Assembly (NCBI RefSeq): GCF_051020985.1
Contig: NC_135007.1
Span: 9,761,501-9,825,500 of the forward strand
Source of the DNA: Nomia melanderi
Taxonomy: Eukaryota; Arthropoda; Insecta; Hymenoptera; Halictidae
DNA length: 64,000 nucleotides
Direction: 5' to 3'
This document shows positions 1-11,419 of this stretch, piece by piece. The notes beneath the pieces are model-generated. The model was not told where the DNA came from and searched no databases. It was given only the letters and a program-made list of their open reading frames with translations. The translations under genes and the position numbers were made by a program. Within the stretch, counting starts at the first letter, position 1, and the number at the start of each line of letters is the position of its first letter.

Positions 1-43
1 CCTGGAAACCATTTTTAAAAAGAAAACCCTGGTCTCGAATGGG

Positions 44-268
44 TTAATCTATTGCATGAGACGTTTTTGTTACCAAATTGCCAATAATAGGTTATAATCA
101 ATAGTTCTGTTGTATTTCATATACCAGGTTGTTTTGAAGTCTACCGAGCTATGCGAAACTATAAAAATACAAAATCAGCGTACATATCTATGTAAAACAG
201 ATAAATAGAAAATTCTTCGCTCGAGACTCTACCGAGTCTATGAATTCGTTGCCAGTGCAAGGGGTTAA
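44..268. repeat. Possible TTAA-bounded element at window start
   Basis: Begins TTAATCTATTGCATGAGACG and ends GCCAGTGCAAGGGGTTAA. Length 225. Bases 1-47 (ending TCGAATGGGTTAA) may be the right end of another copy. Confidence 0.4.
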
Positions 269-1415
269 TATTGTTACTCGAATCCTGAGAAATAGTAATT
301 ACCAACTTTCTTCATTTCAAAATTTTCTTCTCGTTTACAAATTTCGAATCGAATGAATGGCTGAATTTATATAGAATAATAACTTCTTCTTGCATTGGAA
401 AATTAAGTTTTCTATTTAGAATTTAAAAACTGATGATCTCTGTAATTACCACTCATTGTTTGTGATTATTGAGCCTAGACTGGATCTTTCAAAGTTACTT
501 ATGCACTATAAACACCGATGAACTGTGAAGGATTCAAACAAATCCTTACCACAAAACGACTCGTTTCGATCGCGTCTACTCATAAAACATTCACGTTTCA
601 TGCTAAAACGACTTTCACCTATATAGGCGGATAATATATAAAACTTTGCAAAGTAACTAGCGAAACTTTCAACATTCAATTACAACTCGTGTCGCCGAGC
701 TTTCTACACTCTGCATAATTATGTATTCAAGATGAGGCATGTTGCTTGGACATTTAATAATTCCTAATAATCAAAGCTGTTCGGTATTATGAAATTGAGT
801 TTTAGAAGGTTTACACTAGGAACTACATTAAATTCGATTTAGAAAGAACCTGCCTGACAAGCTCTTTAATAGCGCTCAAATTGAATTCTATTTTCACGCT
901 GGTGGCTATTAACGTGCAGGCTTTACGATCAGAAATGCAAATCCTTCGAAAATGTAAGAAGTGTCTCATTAAAGAGAAAATATAAATCGAACAACTTATA
1001 CGTGTGTAATGGGATGAAAAGTTACGAGAACAATTGCGACTATTATTTTATTTTTAGTATCTTATTTCTATTAATACACGCGCCATTCAGTTTCACAAGT
1101 ATTCAATTTCGAATATATTCGAAACAACTTTACGATTTCTCAATATTCCACTCATTATACTTGAAAGTCCATAAATTGATAATTTATTTAATCAACTTAC
1201 TCATAAATTCTCTTAAAATTCTATCCATGCTTCTAAAAACTCAAACAATGTTTATAAGGAATCCGAAGTCGGTCGTTTTGCAGCCACTGGGTTAGCAGTT
1301 CCGATGTTAATGTACTCAAACACTTTCAGCAAACGTTAGTGGTCGTTTCGTCAATGTTCACTTTATCTTCACTCTCTCTTGCCGCATTACAATCGTGCAA
1401 ATAAGGTGCTCGGTT

Positions 1416-1464
1416 GACACTGTCAGTGAATTAAGAGGTACCAATTCATGTCAGTGACAGTGTC
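1416..1464. repeat. Imperfect palindrome
   Basis: GACACTGTCA at the left and TGACAGTGTC at the right are exact inverse copies; in the centre GGTACC is palindromic with AATT on both sides. Total length 49. Confidence 0.7.
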
Positions 1465-4400
1465 GGTTCGCCACGAGCTCGACGTTCGGGAAGTAGTCAC
1501 TCAAACAATAGTCGATACGGCGTGTATAATAACGGGCTTCGAGATATGCGTGACCTGAATTATGAAATAGTTGTCGCAAGCGGGAACGGAGGAGAATTGA
1601 ACGTACAGCCGCGGTTTCGTGCGTTCGTTTCATTTGATAGCCGTGTCGCTTAAATAACTAATGGAAAAACGGTATCTTTCCGTTGAGGTAGCCGACGACG
1701 ATAGTCGAGACCGGCACGCGAACCATTCACGATGAAACGCAACCGAAAGAGACAAAACACAAGAGAAAAACTGCGGGACGCGATGATACAACGAACACGC
1801 CATTTTGGAACGGAAGTTTTGCGGTTTCTGACGTGTAATAATAGTATGAACACAGTAAAAAATATAATACGTAGGTAGATTGTATGCAGGTAACTCGAAG
1901 AAATCTAAAATTCTCATCGTTACATCTTTGACTACAATGTAAGACAGTTTTGAATAAAAATGTGGTTCGATACTAAAACTATGTAGTAACTGAAATGGTT
2001 ATAATTTCGTTCTTTTGAAATTATTGATATTCTAAAATTATTAAATATTAGAAATAAGGTAATTAATGGTTTCACATGGATACTATAGTGAATATTTGAA
2101 GAAACTGAAACGAATGTATTGTTATAATTTTTGTAGGAATTATATATTAATCGTTTTAAATAATCGGTGGTTATGGTGTTGGAAAAGATAGTTTCAGTGA
2201 TACTTTTGAAATGGCACAATATAATTTTTAATTATTATATTGGAATTCATGTGGTTGTTGAATACTGAACATTGATCTTTGTTTATAAAAGTAGCATTGT
2301 AAAAATAAACGGTGAAGATATATACTCAATTATCGAATGGTGGATAAAATTAACACGTTCAACCGGGAGTGCACTATCGGTGGTCCACAAGATTTGTTTT
2401 TATTCGAGTCGCGAAAATTGGAACTAAAATATGTACAGTGTCGTTAACATCTATGGAAAAAGTTGAATATATGTAGATACTAATACCCTAAAACATTTAG
2501 TTATTTTTTTTTAGCACGTTACAAGACGATACGAAGATGTAAATATTCTTTATACTACTTGCGTAGGCAGATAAATAAACTGGTTTTCCAAGCTCTGTTT
2601 CTCTGACACATAATCCATCTACATCTCACTTACTCCTCGGTTCTGTATGATCGGAAGTGAGCAATAGCAATAATTTTTAAAAATATTTTCAATATTTTAC
2701 ATTTAGATGAAATCAAGATTTCTCAATTAAATTATGAAATAAAACAGTGAAATGAATATAAAATTAATTTTACAATAAAATTAAAATGTTATTCGATTTT
2801 GTTCAGTGAAGTATTGACTTGCTTAACATTCACGATGACAAGCGAAATTTGAGCTCAGCTTCTACTTACAAGTGGATCGGAAGCAGAGAGTACCTTTCCG
2901 GAGAATGCACGGTCTTATTAATATTCAAATGAATACCACACAGTGCTGATTCAAACCTCACTCACACTAGGAATGTTGTGACGCGTACGCAATGTGTTAA
3001 CACATAGTGGCAATTAAGCGTGAATATTACGTAGTCCTTAAAATGCCCGGGGAATGACTAACCGACGCGTTCTCTTCGGAAGTCAGCGATACACTGACGC
3101 TCTAAACGTTAACGCAACCTTTTCCCGTTTGTAATCTCTCAGGTGGAGGAGGGTTTGCTTATAATAATTCGTTTCCAGAGGTGCGAAGGACACTTGAATC
3201 TACTACACGCGAATTCACTATTAAATCACTAATTTAATTTACAGCTGCCTAATGAACAGACATATCCGAGATACAAGAAACTTAATTCTTTTTTAATATT
3301 TATCCGTGAGCGCTAGACTATTGCTAATTCATGGAAATTCTCATTTAGATACTTAACTGTATTATTCATTCATGATCATTACATTTCATAATGATACTTC
3401 ATTCATGAATGAAAAGTATCAATAGAAGTGTCAACGAACTCTGAAATTATCTTATAATACAATTACCATTAAATTCTAGTATAGTAAGTAATATTATCTC
3501 TTACTCAACCTTCCATTTGATGTTATACAAAATTTTGTCATTGTATTTTCCTGGAAAAGTTAAATGATATCACGATTTTAATTGTTGAGTAAAAGATCAA
3601 AGAAAGTTCAAAGAAAGAATATCAATGTGCTTATTCGTCTAAGAATCTATTAGTGCTTAAGTGAGATTTTCTTTACCCTCAATGTGCCCGTGCATCAATG
3701 AATAAATTTCACAAACATTCGAAGTTCACACTAACGATATGTTAGAAGTCCACGAGTAATAGAATAACGTGAGAGATTAATGTGACACGAACTGTCTCGA
3801 CGAATCCGGTGGTTCGCGTGCAACCATTTAATATCGCCGTCATAAATCAAACTTCATTCATTAAAGCCGTGTGTCAGTGCGTCGAGTAAAAATTTCATAT
3901 TGTTCCGAAACGATCACCATCGCGAATCTTAACTCCGCGCGGTGACGGTGGAATGCAAGCCGGGTATTAACGCGGTGCCACGATGAAATTCGTTAATTAA
4001 AGCCACACCGAACTAGAGACTGGCGTGCTTTGAGCGTGGCAGCTGATAAAGAGACGTGCTACGGGTCGATGTAAAGGCTGTAAACGTGCGCACGGCCGAA
4101 AGTGCATGACCCAAATTATCAACACGCGATCCCCATGTCGGGATAGATTGGCCGTTTAGCATTGGGTAACCCGCAGCATCTTGAGAATAAACCCTGGTCA
4201 TCGGTTTGTTGCTGCGGGTTCATTTAACGATGGATTAACGTCCCCTAATAAATCTCCATCTCGTTACAGCGTTCCGATGGTTTAGATGATTACCAAAATA
4301 TTATCGAACTGTCAATTTGTGGAAATGAAATAATGAACAGATGAATCTTCTACAACTTAATAACCAATGTTATATTTTAAGTGACTGAAGATATTCAAAG

Positions 4401-6024
4401 GAATATAAAACCTCTTTCATCTTGTTTCGACAGAATATCGTTTTTCAAAAGAATTTCTGATCTAACTGAGAATGCAGGGATGAAGTAACGAACGGACGAG
4501 TATTCTGCAATTGAATAATTAACGTTCTATTCCAGATGATTGAAAATGTTCAGAATATTAAAATCTGTTTGCACGTGATTTCGTTGGTTATATTTAGCAC
4601 TCGACGATTATAATTTTAGGCTAATTAGTTCAGGAAGGATGAATGACGTAACAATGCCAATATTTGTCGATGTAGTAAAACTCATGTGTTCTCGGCTGAT
4701 AAAGTAGTACATACTATTCGCTTCCCAATCATTCCAAGCGGCGCGAAAAACGGTGCGAGTTCGATTCCCCGGCAAGAATATAAATATATATCTATTCCTT
4801 TGCTGTCGTTGTCCTCGGAATTTATACAGAAACAATATTTCGTAACAATGACGAGACCATACGTCCGAGTCTCTATAAATATTATGGAACTGGATTCTAC
4901 GGCAGATAGAAGGAAGTTCAATTTGCTCGGAATTAATGGGAACTGTCGTACTCTCAGCGGGAAAACCTTTGTATAAACACTGGAAAGATAAATTTCACAA
5001 TAGGCAGACGGAAATTGAGTTCGTACGAAATTTTTGTGAAACAGCTCGTTCGCCGATAAAACCGTCGAAGGATCCCGTGTAACAGGTACGAGTCACCGTT
5101 TGCTTAAGGTTATTGCAAAATTCCCGGATTCTGAGTGATAAAATGTGCTCGGGTAATAGATTGTCAACTGTGAAACACTTCAAAGAGTTTCGTAATTAAT
5201 CATAAATTACGGTATAATACGGATATTTGAATAAAAGATTGACCCAAATCACGCACAAAGAATAATAAAATATACATAATTTCATTCTCATAAAATACAA
5301 TGTTAATAATTCCTTTCCTGATTTAAATGTAAGAAAATGTTCACGATAACTCTTCTTCCCCATTCATTAAGCGTTGCAAATAGAATCATTAACGTTTCTT
5401 CGAAGACAGAACCCGACGAATCATCTTTCCTCGCAATTTACCATTTTTACGCCAGCCGACGACCGAAAAAGATTATGACATCAATGGCTAAAGAATATAA
5501 ACAAACGGTTTTTTAGTCATTCACCGCTTAAAGACCCATCCAAATGTAATTATTTGTTCCACGTGTATTGAACGTGAAGGGGGAACAAAATTCTATTAGT
5601 TCGTGCGTATTAAAAACCGCGAAGACCGCGGCGATCCTTAGGAAGCCATTTTCTTTTCGAGAATCGCGGCCGCCTCCATATACGTTTATCGCGTTGTTTC
5701 GCTGAAAGCCTTTAACGACTGAAAGAACTGGAACCCAACGGCGGGAGAGTCTCGTCGGGATCCGGTTTTCTGGCTTCTTATTTTTAGTTGCGCGAGTACA
5801 ATGTCGGAGACAAAACAACGAAGTGAAGACGGCCAGGAATAATTTACACTGACTTCTAAATCGGGCATGCCCGCGGGACCAATATAATCGAATGCATCGA
5901 TCCGAGCTGGCGACCTGCATCGATTATAGCTTATCAACTGCCAATCGATTTTCCATATTGAATCTTGGTACTTTCGAGCTTTAATTGCTGCCTTTTTTTC
6001 TCCGATTCACGAGGAAGAGTAGTG

Positions 6025-6087
6025 ATGGACGCACGCGATCAATTAGCGGCCGGCCTAACCATGCACGGAACCAACGTTGTTCTCACG
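6025..6087 (+). CDS. Possible isolated first coding exon
   Basis: ATG in context GTAGTGATGG, 21 codons (MDARDQLAAGLTMHGTNVVL T), ending exactly at a strong donor CACG|GTACGTG in phase 0. The codon content is richer in Ala, Leu and Val than the random frames around it. It could be an alternative start for a downstream plus-strand gene such as the coiled-coil gene, whose exon 2 begins in phase 0. No partner exon is proven. Confidence 0.2.
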
Positions 6088-6749
6088 GTACGTGTGTTAC
6101 AACAACCTCTGTCACTTTTGACGTGTGAATATCCGTTCGCTCGAAAAGGGAAACTGTTGGCACGAGTGAATACAACACAAGGACTAGCTTGTAAATTCTA
6201 CGAAAATAAATTGTGTTGTTCAGATAACGCCATCCATGGTTGGACGTTCGATAGATCAGGAATGCTAATAATGTTCGATGAAGGATAGCCCGAGTTATGA
6301 AAGAAAAGGAAAAGTCATTTTACGGTGCACTGTACGGTATAATTTTGCAACGAGGAAGTGTTTCTAGACCTAGGAAATATAACTTCGCATTTTAAATACA
6401 TATCTTGGTCTTAATCCTAGAGCAGAAACCTTGGGAGGCGTTAGAAACCTTAGTCGAACGAAAGGAAGAACATGCGGGACATAAAACTAACAAGTATTAC
6501 GCAACTACGTGTAACGAAAAGTGGGATGTTCGACATTTCTTCTGAAATCAGGGGACAGTATTTTCGAGCATTGTATTCACTGGGGTCTATCGTTTTTCTG
6601 TATTCGAATATTATAATTATTCAGTGTGTTCAAAACTTTTATTCATTTAAATGAAACCCACATAAATCAGATGGTTATTATTTGTTAGAGTAGCTATATT
6701 TTGAGTCAATCAAATCTTGATTGAAGCAGGTGAAATTCTGTTTTCTACA

Positions 6750-7210
6750 ATTTCTTTTAAGTTTTATTTAAAAAAAGAAGAATGGACATATTTATGTATT
6801 ATGAGCATCTGTAAAAACGAGTTTTCCAATATTCCTATGCTAACAAACCAGTGCTCCCATGTTTAACAGTCGGAACAACCTTATGAAAAATATTAAATGT
6901 ACTCTCATCACAGAACAGGATGTTGTCCGAGAAATATTTATGTTCGGTGCAAATACATTTTCACAATATCTAATCTCCTGCGTGATTATTTTTACTGATT
7001 ATAGGCTTTGTTTCTGACAATCTAGATTTGAATCCAGCTCTTTCATGAAATCTCTGAATCATCATATCACGAGTTTCTGTATCTTCATTTCTCATATAAA
7101 CCGATATTTCCGTTGAATTAACTATAGAATCTTCTACTTTAAAATTTCTTGCAACTTATTTATCAATTAATCGTTAAATTATACTCCCTACTACAAAATA
7201 ACTTCGGTTT
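6750..7210 (-). pseudogene. Decayed Tc1-like transposase
   Basis: Reading the minus strand gives pieces of a Tc1/mariner-type transposase with stops and frameshifts. These are AGFKSRLSETKPIISKNNHA (about 7000-7050, followed by a stop), then NILFCDESTFNIF (around 6890-6935), carrying a catalytic-type Asp of the DDE triad, then VKHG, and in shifted frames GKLVFTDAHN. The order and motifs match Tc1 transposases. It is inactive, and I could not place its terminal repeats. Confidence 0.72.
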
Positions 7211-7451
7211 ATTATTCTAAACATTACAAGACACGTATTTTTTCATTTGGTAACTTCGAAACATTTTTCCCTTCTGAAAGTACCATTTCTTGCGATCTAT
7301 CCTTAATCTGCACCAATTGGTAACCAATCATGACAAAGATCATTAAACTAAACTCTGGGATTCCTTAGAAACGTGAAAAGCTTCCTTAGATTTGCACCAT
7401 AATTCTATAGCAAACATAAAAACCCTAACTGTGCAATTACTTAAGATCCAC

Positions 7452-7670
7452 TTAAAACTAGAACTACCAAGCAGTCAAGCTGACTTTTCAAAAGTTTTCT
7501 TTACAAATCCCAAGAGTCCATCTATCGAGACTTCGATCTCTCATAACTCTTGCGTATTACTAAAACAATTTCTTTAGAAATTTCTTGAACAGATGTTTTA
7601 TATTTTCAATAATTATAAAAAAGAATTTAGGAATGAGTAATTTTGACCCATCTGGTAGTTCTAATGTTAA
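7452..7670 (+). repeat. TTAA-bounded inverted-repeat element, family A copy 1
   Basis: Ends are TTAAAACTAGAACTACC and, inverted, TTAACATTAGAACTACC; length 219. TTAA flanks and similar length to the next two copies suggest a non-autonomous transposon. Confidence 0.7.
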
Positions 7671-8268
7671 AACAACGTTCAAAGTATCTTTCATTATCAA
7701 TCGTTACCGTTCAGTCACGTTACAATGACAAACCACAGCATACCCTAACTTTACACCCAAAACCTAAAAAAGATCACATCGATAATCACATATTACAGAT
7801 GTACACAGAATTGATCAGAAAGCTCTAGTCCATCTATTATCATTTTCTAAGCATCAAGCAAATGTACACGTACATCTACAAAATTGCTCAGATACGATTA
7901 AGTGGTACAGCTACGAAACATTAAAAACATCGCATTACTCCGTTCTGTGCTACGGTAGCATCTCGAGGAGGCCTGAAAACCTCGCGGATTAAGTCGCATA
8001 ATGTTCCGCCGAGACGTACGCGAAAAGGAGCACGTTGTAAACAGGCATCGGCGAGCTACAGCTGATAGGGGACAAGCGGATTGGCGCGAAGACGACGAAT
8101 ACGAGACAGAGCATGCACGACAGGAATTATCGACGCGCGCTGCTCGAGTATACCGCTATACCAGTTCCCGCGATCAAGGTCGCGAGCCGAGGGTCTTCCG
8201 CTACGTATGCTCGGGAAGCCGATGGACACGGGTCTAAAGACGCGGCTCCGACGGTCCCAGCTTCATGA

Positions 8269-8494
8269 TTAACACTAGAACTATCGAGCACTTAAACCGT
8301 CTTTTTAAAATGTCTCTATATAAGCTACAAGCGTGAATTTATCAAGATTTCAATTGGCTTATATTTCAGTTTAGGTACTACTTAATCAGCTTCTTTAGTC
8401 ATTTTTCAAAGAGGTATCCGCTCCTTTTCAGTAATTACAAAAGAAAAAATCAAGGAATGAGTCATTTCGATCCATCTGGTAGTTCTAGTATTAA
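8269..8494 (+). repeat. TTAA-bounded inverted-repeat element, family A copy 2
   Basis: Begins TTAACACTAGAACTATCGAG and ends in the inverted TTAATACTAGAACTACC. The interior shares the AAGATTTCAATTGGCTTATA block with copies 3 and 4. Its last TTAA is also the first TTAA of copy 3. Confidence 0.85.
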
Positions 8495-8709
8495 CACTAG
8501 AACTACCGAGTACTCAAACTGCCTTTTGAAAATTTCTTCGTGAGAGCGATAAGTGTAATTATTAAGATTTCAATTAGCTTATATATCAACTTAGGTATTA
8601 CCAAACCAGTTTCCGCAATAATTTCTGAAACATCTGCGCCTGTTCAATAATTCTAAAAGAAAAAATCGGGAATGGGTCATTTGGACCTATCTGGTAGTTC
8701 CAGTGTTAA
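8491..8709 (+). repeat. TTAA-bounded inverted-repeat element, family A copy 3
   Basis: Begins TTAACACTAGAACTACCGAG and ends with the inverted TTAACACTGGAACTACC. Same orientation as copy 2 and abuts it at a single shared TTAA. Confidence 0.85.
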
Positions 8710-10980
8710 TTCTCATGAACACTCGCCCGTCTCGGCGTCAATCGATCCGAAAGGACGGTCAAGCAAAAAATTGAAAGAAAAACAGCTAACCAGGCAAAAA
8801 GAGAGGAAACCGAACGCGGGCATGGGTCACGAACCAGGAACTGGCGAGGACCGCCGGACGCGTTCTAACGAGACGCGCGAGCTAACAGGCGGCGGTTACA
8901 GGTTCTCCGTTGATCGGAGACCGAACGCGCACTATATACCTCGAAATTCCGACAGGAAAGGGCAGCAGCATCGATAACGATCCGCGTCTCGTTTCCTCCC
9001 GTCCCGTTTCGTTTCGTTTCGGGGCAGCGCGCCTCGGTAATCGAGTTTCTGTCAGTTCGCTGTCAAATATTTGTCGGTCAGCTTCGGGGCCGTATGCTTG
9101 CTGTCACGCAATCTCGAGCTGCGAACCACGGCCGCCCGTAGTTTTCCCCTCGATTTTACGTGACAGTAACGAGCGAAGCTGTTCCGCCGTGCGGCAAAAG
9201 AGGAAACAGAGGGACGGCGGACGATATCCCGGGCCGGGACACGGTTCGGGGAAGCGCGATGGGACGGGAATCAACGGCGGCATGGAATTTCCCATGGGCG
9301 ATCAAAGGAAACACCGTGGGGAGAGCGAATCAGGAGAAAGCGAGATGGAGAGGAACCGCGTGTTCGCGTCGCGCCGACGCGACGCACCGTTCGCTGCTCT
9401 CGCTCACCTGCGAATCGTCCGCGTATCGTTGCGGCCAATGCTGGACTAAAATGTAGACCCCAGGTACTGGACAGCTTTCCTGTCCTCTCGTGTCTTTATC
9501 TATATCTTTCTCTGTCCCTCCCTTTTTTTCTCTGTCTTTCACTCTGCCTCTTTCTCTGTCTTTCTTTATCTCTTTATATCTTTCTCTCTCTCTCTCTCTA
9601 TCTCTCTTTGTCTCTATCTCTCTCGTAACCCGTGTCCCTCGACTCGCGTTCCTTCCCAAAGAACTAACGTTCGACGTGCTCGCACTTCGCCTTTTTTTTT
9701 TCTTTGACTGAATTCCTACGGTAAAAACGTCACCTCCGTTTCCTCGTTCCCGAACTGGTCTCGTGAGCGCAGCCCCGAGCGAAAACCCGCCAAGACGCCC
9801 GGGCGTTTCGTCGCATTCGTGCACGAACAGTAACTGACGGCTTCGTCATCCGAGCGATCAGTACGGCACCTGAGCGCGCGTGCACTCCAGCGGACCGACT
9901 CCTTGGCCGACCAATCGGAACGCGATACCAACGGCCGCGCGCCTGCGCGGACTTATGGTGAACGGCGGCACCGTTTGAACGGTTTGATTTTCAGACACTT
10001 CTGTTCGGTCGTATTGCGTGGCTCTGTTTTTTGGGGGGATCTCGCTTTTTTCATTATCGAGACGCGCATTCGGGTGTAAAGGGACGATTGGAGTTTCGGG
10101 ACACGGTGCATGATACTTCGACGAGTGTTGCGATGCCTGTAAAGCGCGATGTATATTGTAAAGGAGTAAATTGATAATGGAGTTTGTGGTATTGATGTTT
10201 ACGTTTCTATTTGAGAATTTGGATATTTATTGTGGAAACGAATATTGAAGCATAAGTGTCTGGGAGAAATAATTAAGAATCTATATATTTGTTTGAAGGG
10301 CTTATGCGAATAATATTTATGCGTGTAACCGAATGAAGATAATAAACGAACAGTTACAAAACGAAAGGTTGTGATGCATTTTATTTTTTTTCTTCCTTAC
10401 GTTTAGATTGTCGTGAGCGATGAAATATTATCGAGTAGACGTGTGTCTGATAAGAGTATCTGCAGTGCTGATCATTTGCAGCACGTCCATTTTTCTTGTG
10501 TATTTTGAAAATTTTATACTCGTCGAAGAACTGTAGTTTTCTTGGTAGCCATTGGTTCCTAAAGTGTCGGTAATGTCATTCTTCTCTCGGTAGGGGGAAA
10601 TTTATGGCATGCATTATGTTGTAAAACGTATGTTAATTTACGTTAGAAGTTGAGACCTTTCAGATAGCGTTCATGAAATGGTTGCATGTGTGTAGTTTCA
10701 TGGTTCCTTGACACGCATTCGTATCTTCAGAATTGTCTACGCTTCGCTGCTAGATGGCACCTGTTGTTTCATTCGTGTGGTGAACCCATGAACTACGCGC
10801 GCGTGTCATAGATTTAAGATGCAGGCAGATCGGTTGTTGCGTATAATGCAATTTTCTGTTTACTATTGTGAAATACCTAACAGAGTGGAAAACGACGACA
10901 TTTGGTTTATTTATACATACTCTATTTGAATAGATAAACTTATGTTATTGAAGTATTTATATTTATATTATTCTGAAACA
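8710..10980. promoter_or_regulatory. GC/CpG-rich stretch upstream of the membrane-protein gene
   Basis: From 8.7 to about 10.0 kb the DNA turns CpG-rich with many chance frames on both strands, then returns to AT-rich. It contains CTGTCAGTTCG, an initiator-like TCAGT, around 9050. It is a plausible promoter region for the plus-strand gene at 11-13 kb, but no TATA box or start site can be fixed. Confidence 0.3.
9475..9640 (+). repeat. CT-rich microsatellite
   Basis: About 165 bases of imperfect TCTC/TTTC repeats containing a pure TC run near 9582-9598. It makes spurious Ser/Leu frames on one strand and Arg/Glu frames on the other. Confidence 0.9.
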
Positions 10981-10981
10981 G

Positions 10982-11088
10982 GTATAACGTTGTCGTACTT
11001 GGAGCAAAACGGAGCAAGAAAGAAGAAGAGTTAGAAAATCTTGGGTGTTTGAAGTTTAGAGTACTGTAAAAATTACTTAGAGGCTGGT
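10982..11088 (+). other. Possible 5' noncoding exon of the membrane-protein gene
   Basis: Bounded by CTGAAACAG before and GTAAGTTC after. All frames are short. It would splice to the acceptor TTTGCAG at 11239, 38 bases before the proposed ATG. Inferred only from splice-site strength and position. Confidence 0.25.
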
Positions 11089-11277
11089 AAGTTCTCTTTC
11101 TAGCTTACGTGTGCGAAAGATGCTATCACAGAAAGAAGTGACGAAGTTCCGAGTTGGAAAAGGATTGAGTTATAAACCATTGCATTTGTACAATGCTTTT
11201 TTCATACTTCCAAAGCAATTCTTTGATTAATGTTTGCAGTGATCTTATCTTCCTCTCCATTAAAAATATTCCTAAAA

Positions 11278-11419
11278 ATGAATTGCTGTACAAGCGACAA
11301 GATTCCATACCAATACATGGATGGAGTTCAATTTATTAAATTAAAACCAGAGTGCAACGTCGAAAATATTGAAAAAACCCGTGACTATGAAATATTCTTG
11401 CCCGAGAAAAATATAGAAA
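11278..11419 (+). CDS. Membrane-protein model exon 1
   Basis: ATG in the context CTAAAAATGAAT, 47 codons plus one base, donor ATAGAAA|GTAAAT. It encodes MNCCTSDKIPYQYMDG and ends near EIFLPEKNIE. Confidence 0.4.

Larger units (their letters stand above)
1..6020. other. Mostly AT-rich DNA without a supported gene
   Basis: Only short frames with AT-biased residue content. Apart from the repeats already listed I see no splice-bounded coding exon, RNA gene or transposase. A somewhat more GC-rich patch lies at 5600-5930. Confidence 0.6.

Noticed and set aside
4750..4780. GTTCGATTCC resembling a tRNA B box
   Set aside because: No cloverleaf or matching A box around it.
8672..9456. Long plus-strand frames in the GC-rich block
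   Set aside because: Several overlapping frames on both strands are open because stop codons are rare in GC-rich DNA. The Arg-rich content does not resemble a protein family.
9330..9824. 164-residue minus-strand frame with a run of RERERER
   Set aside because: The charged run is a translation of the CT microsatellite.
10982..11060. Frame reading YNVVVLGAKRSKK, reminiscent of a small GTPase start
   Set aside because: Lacks the G1 glycine-lysine-serine loop and ends at a stop within 30 codons; chance similarity.
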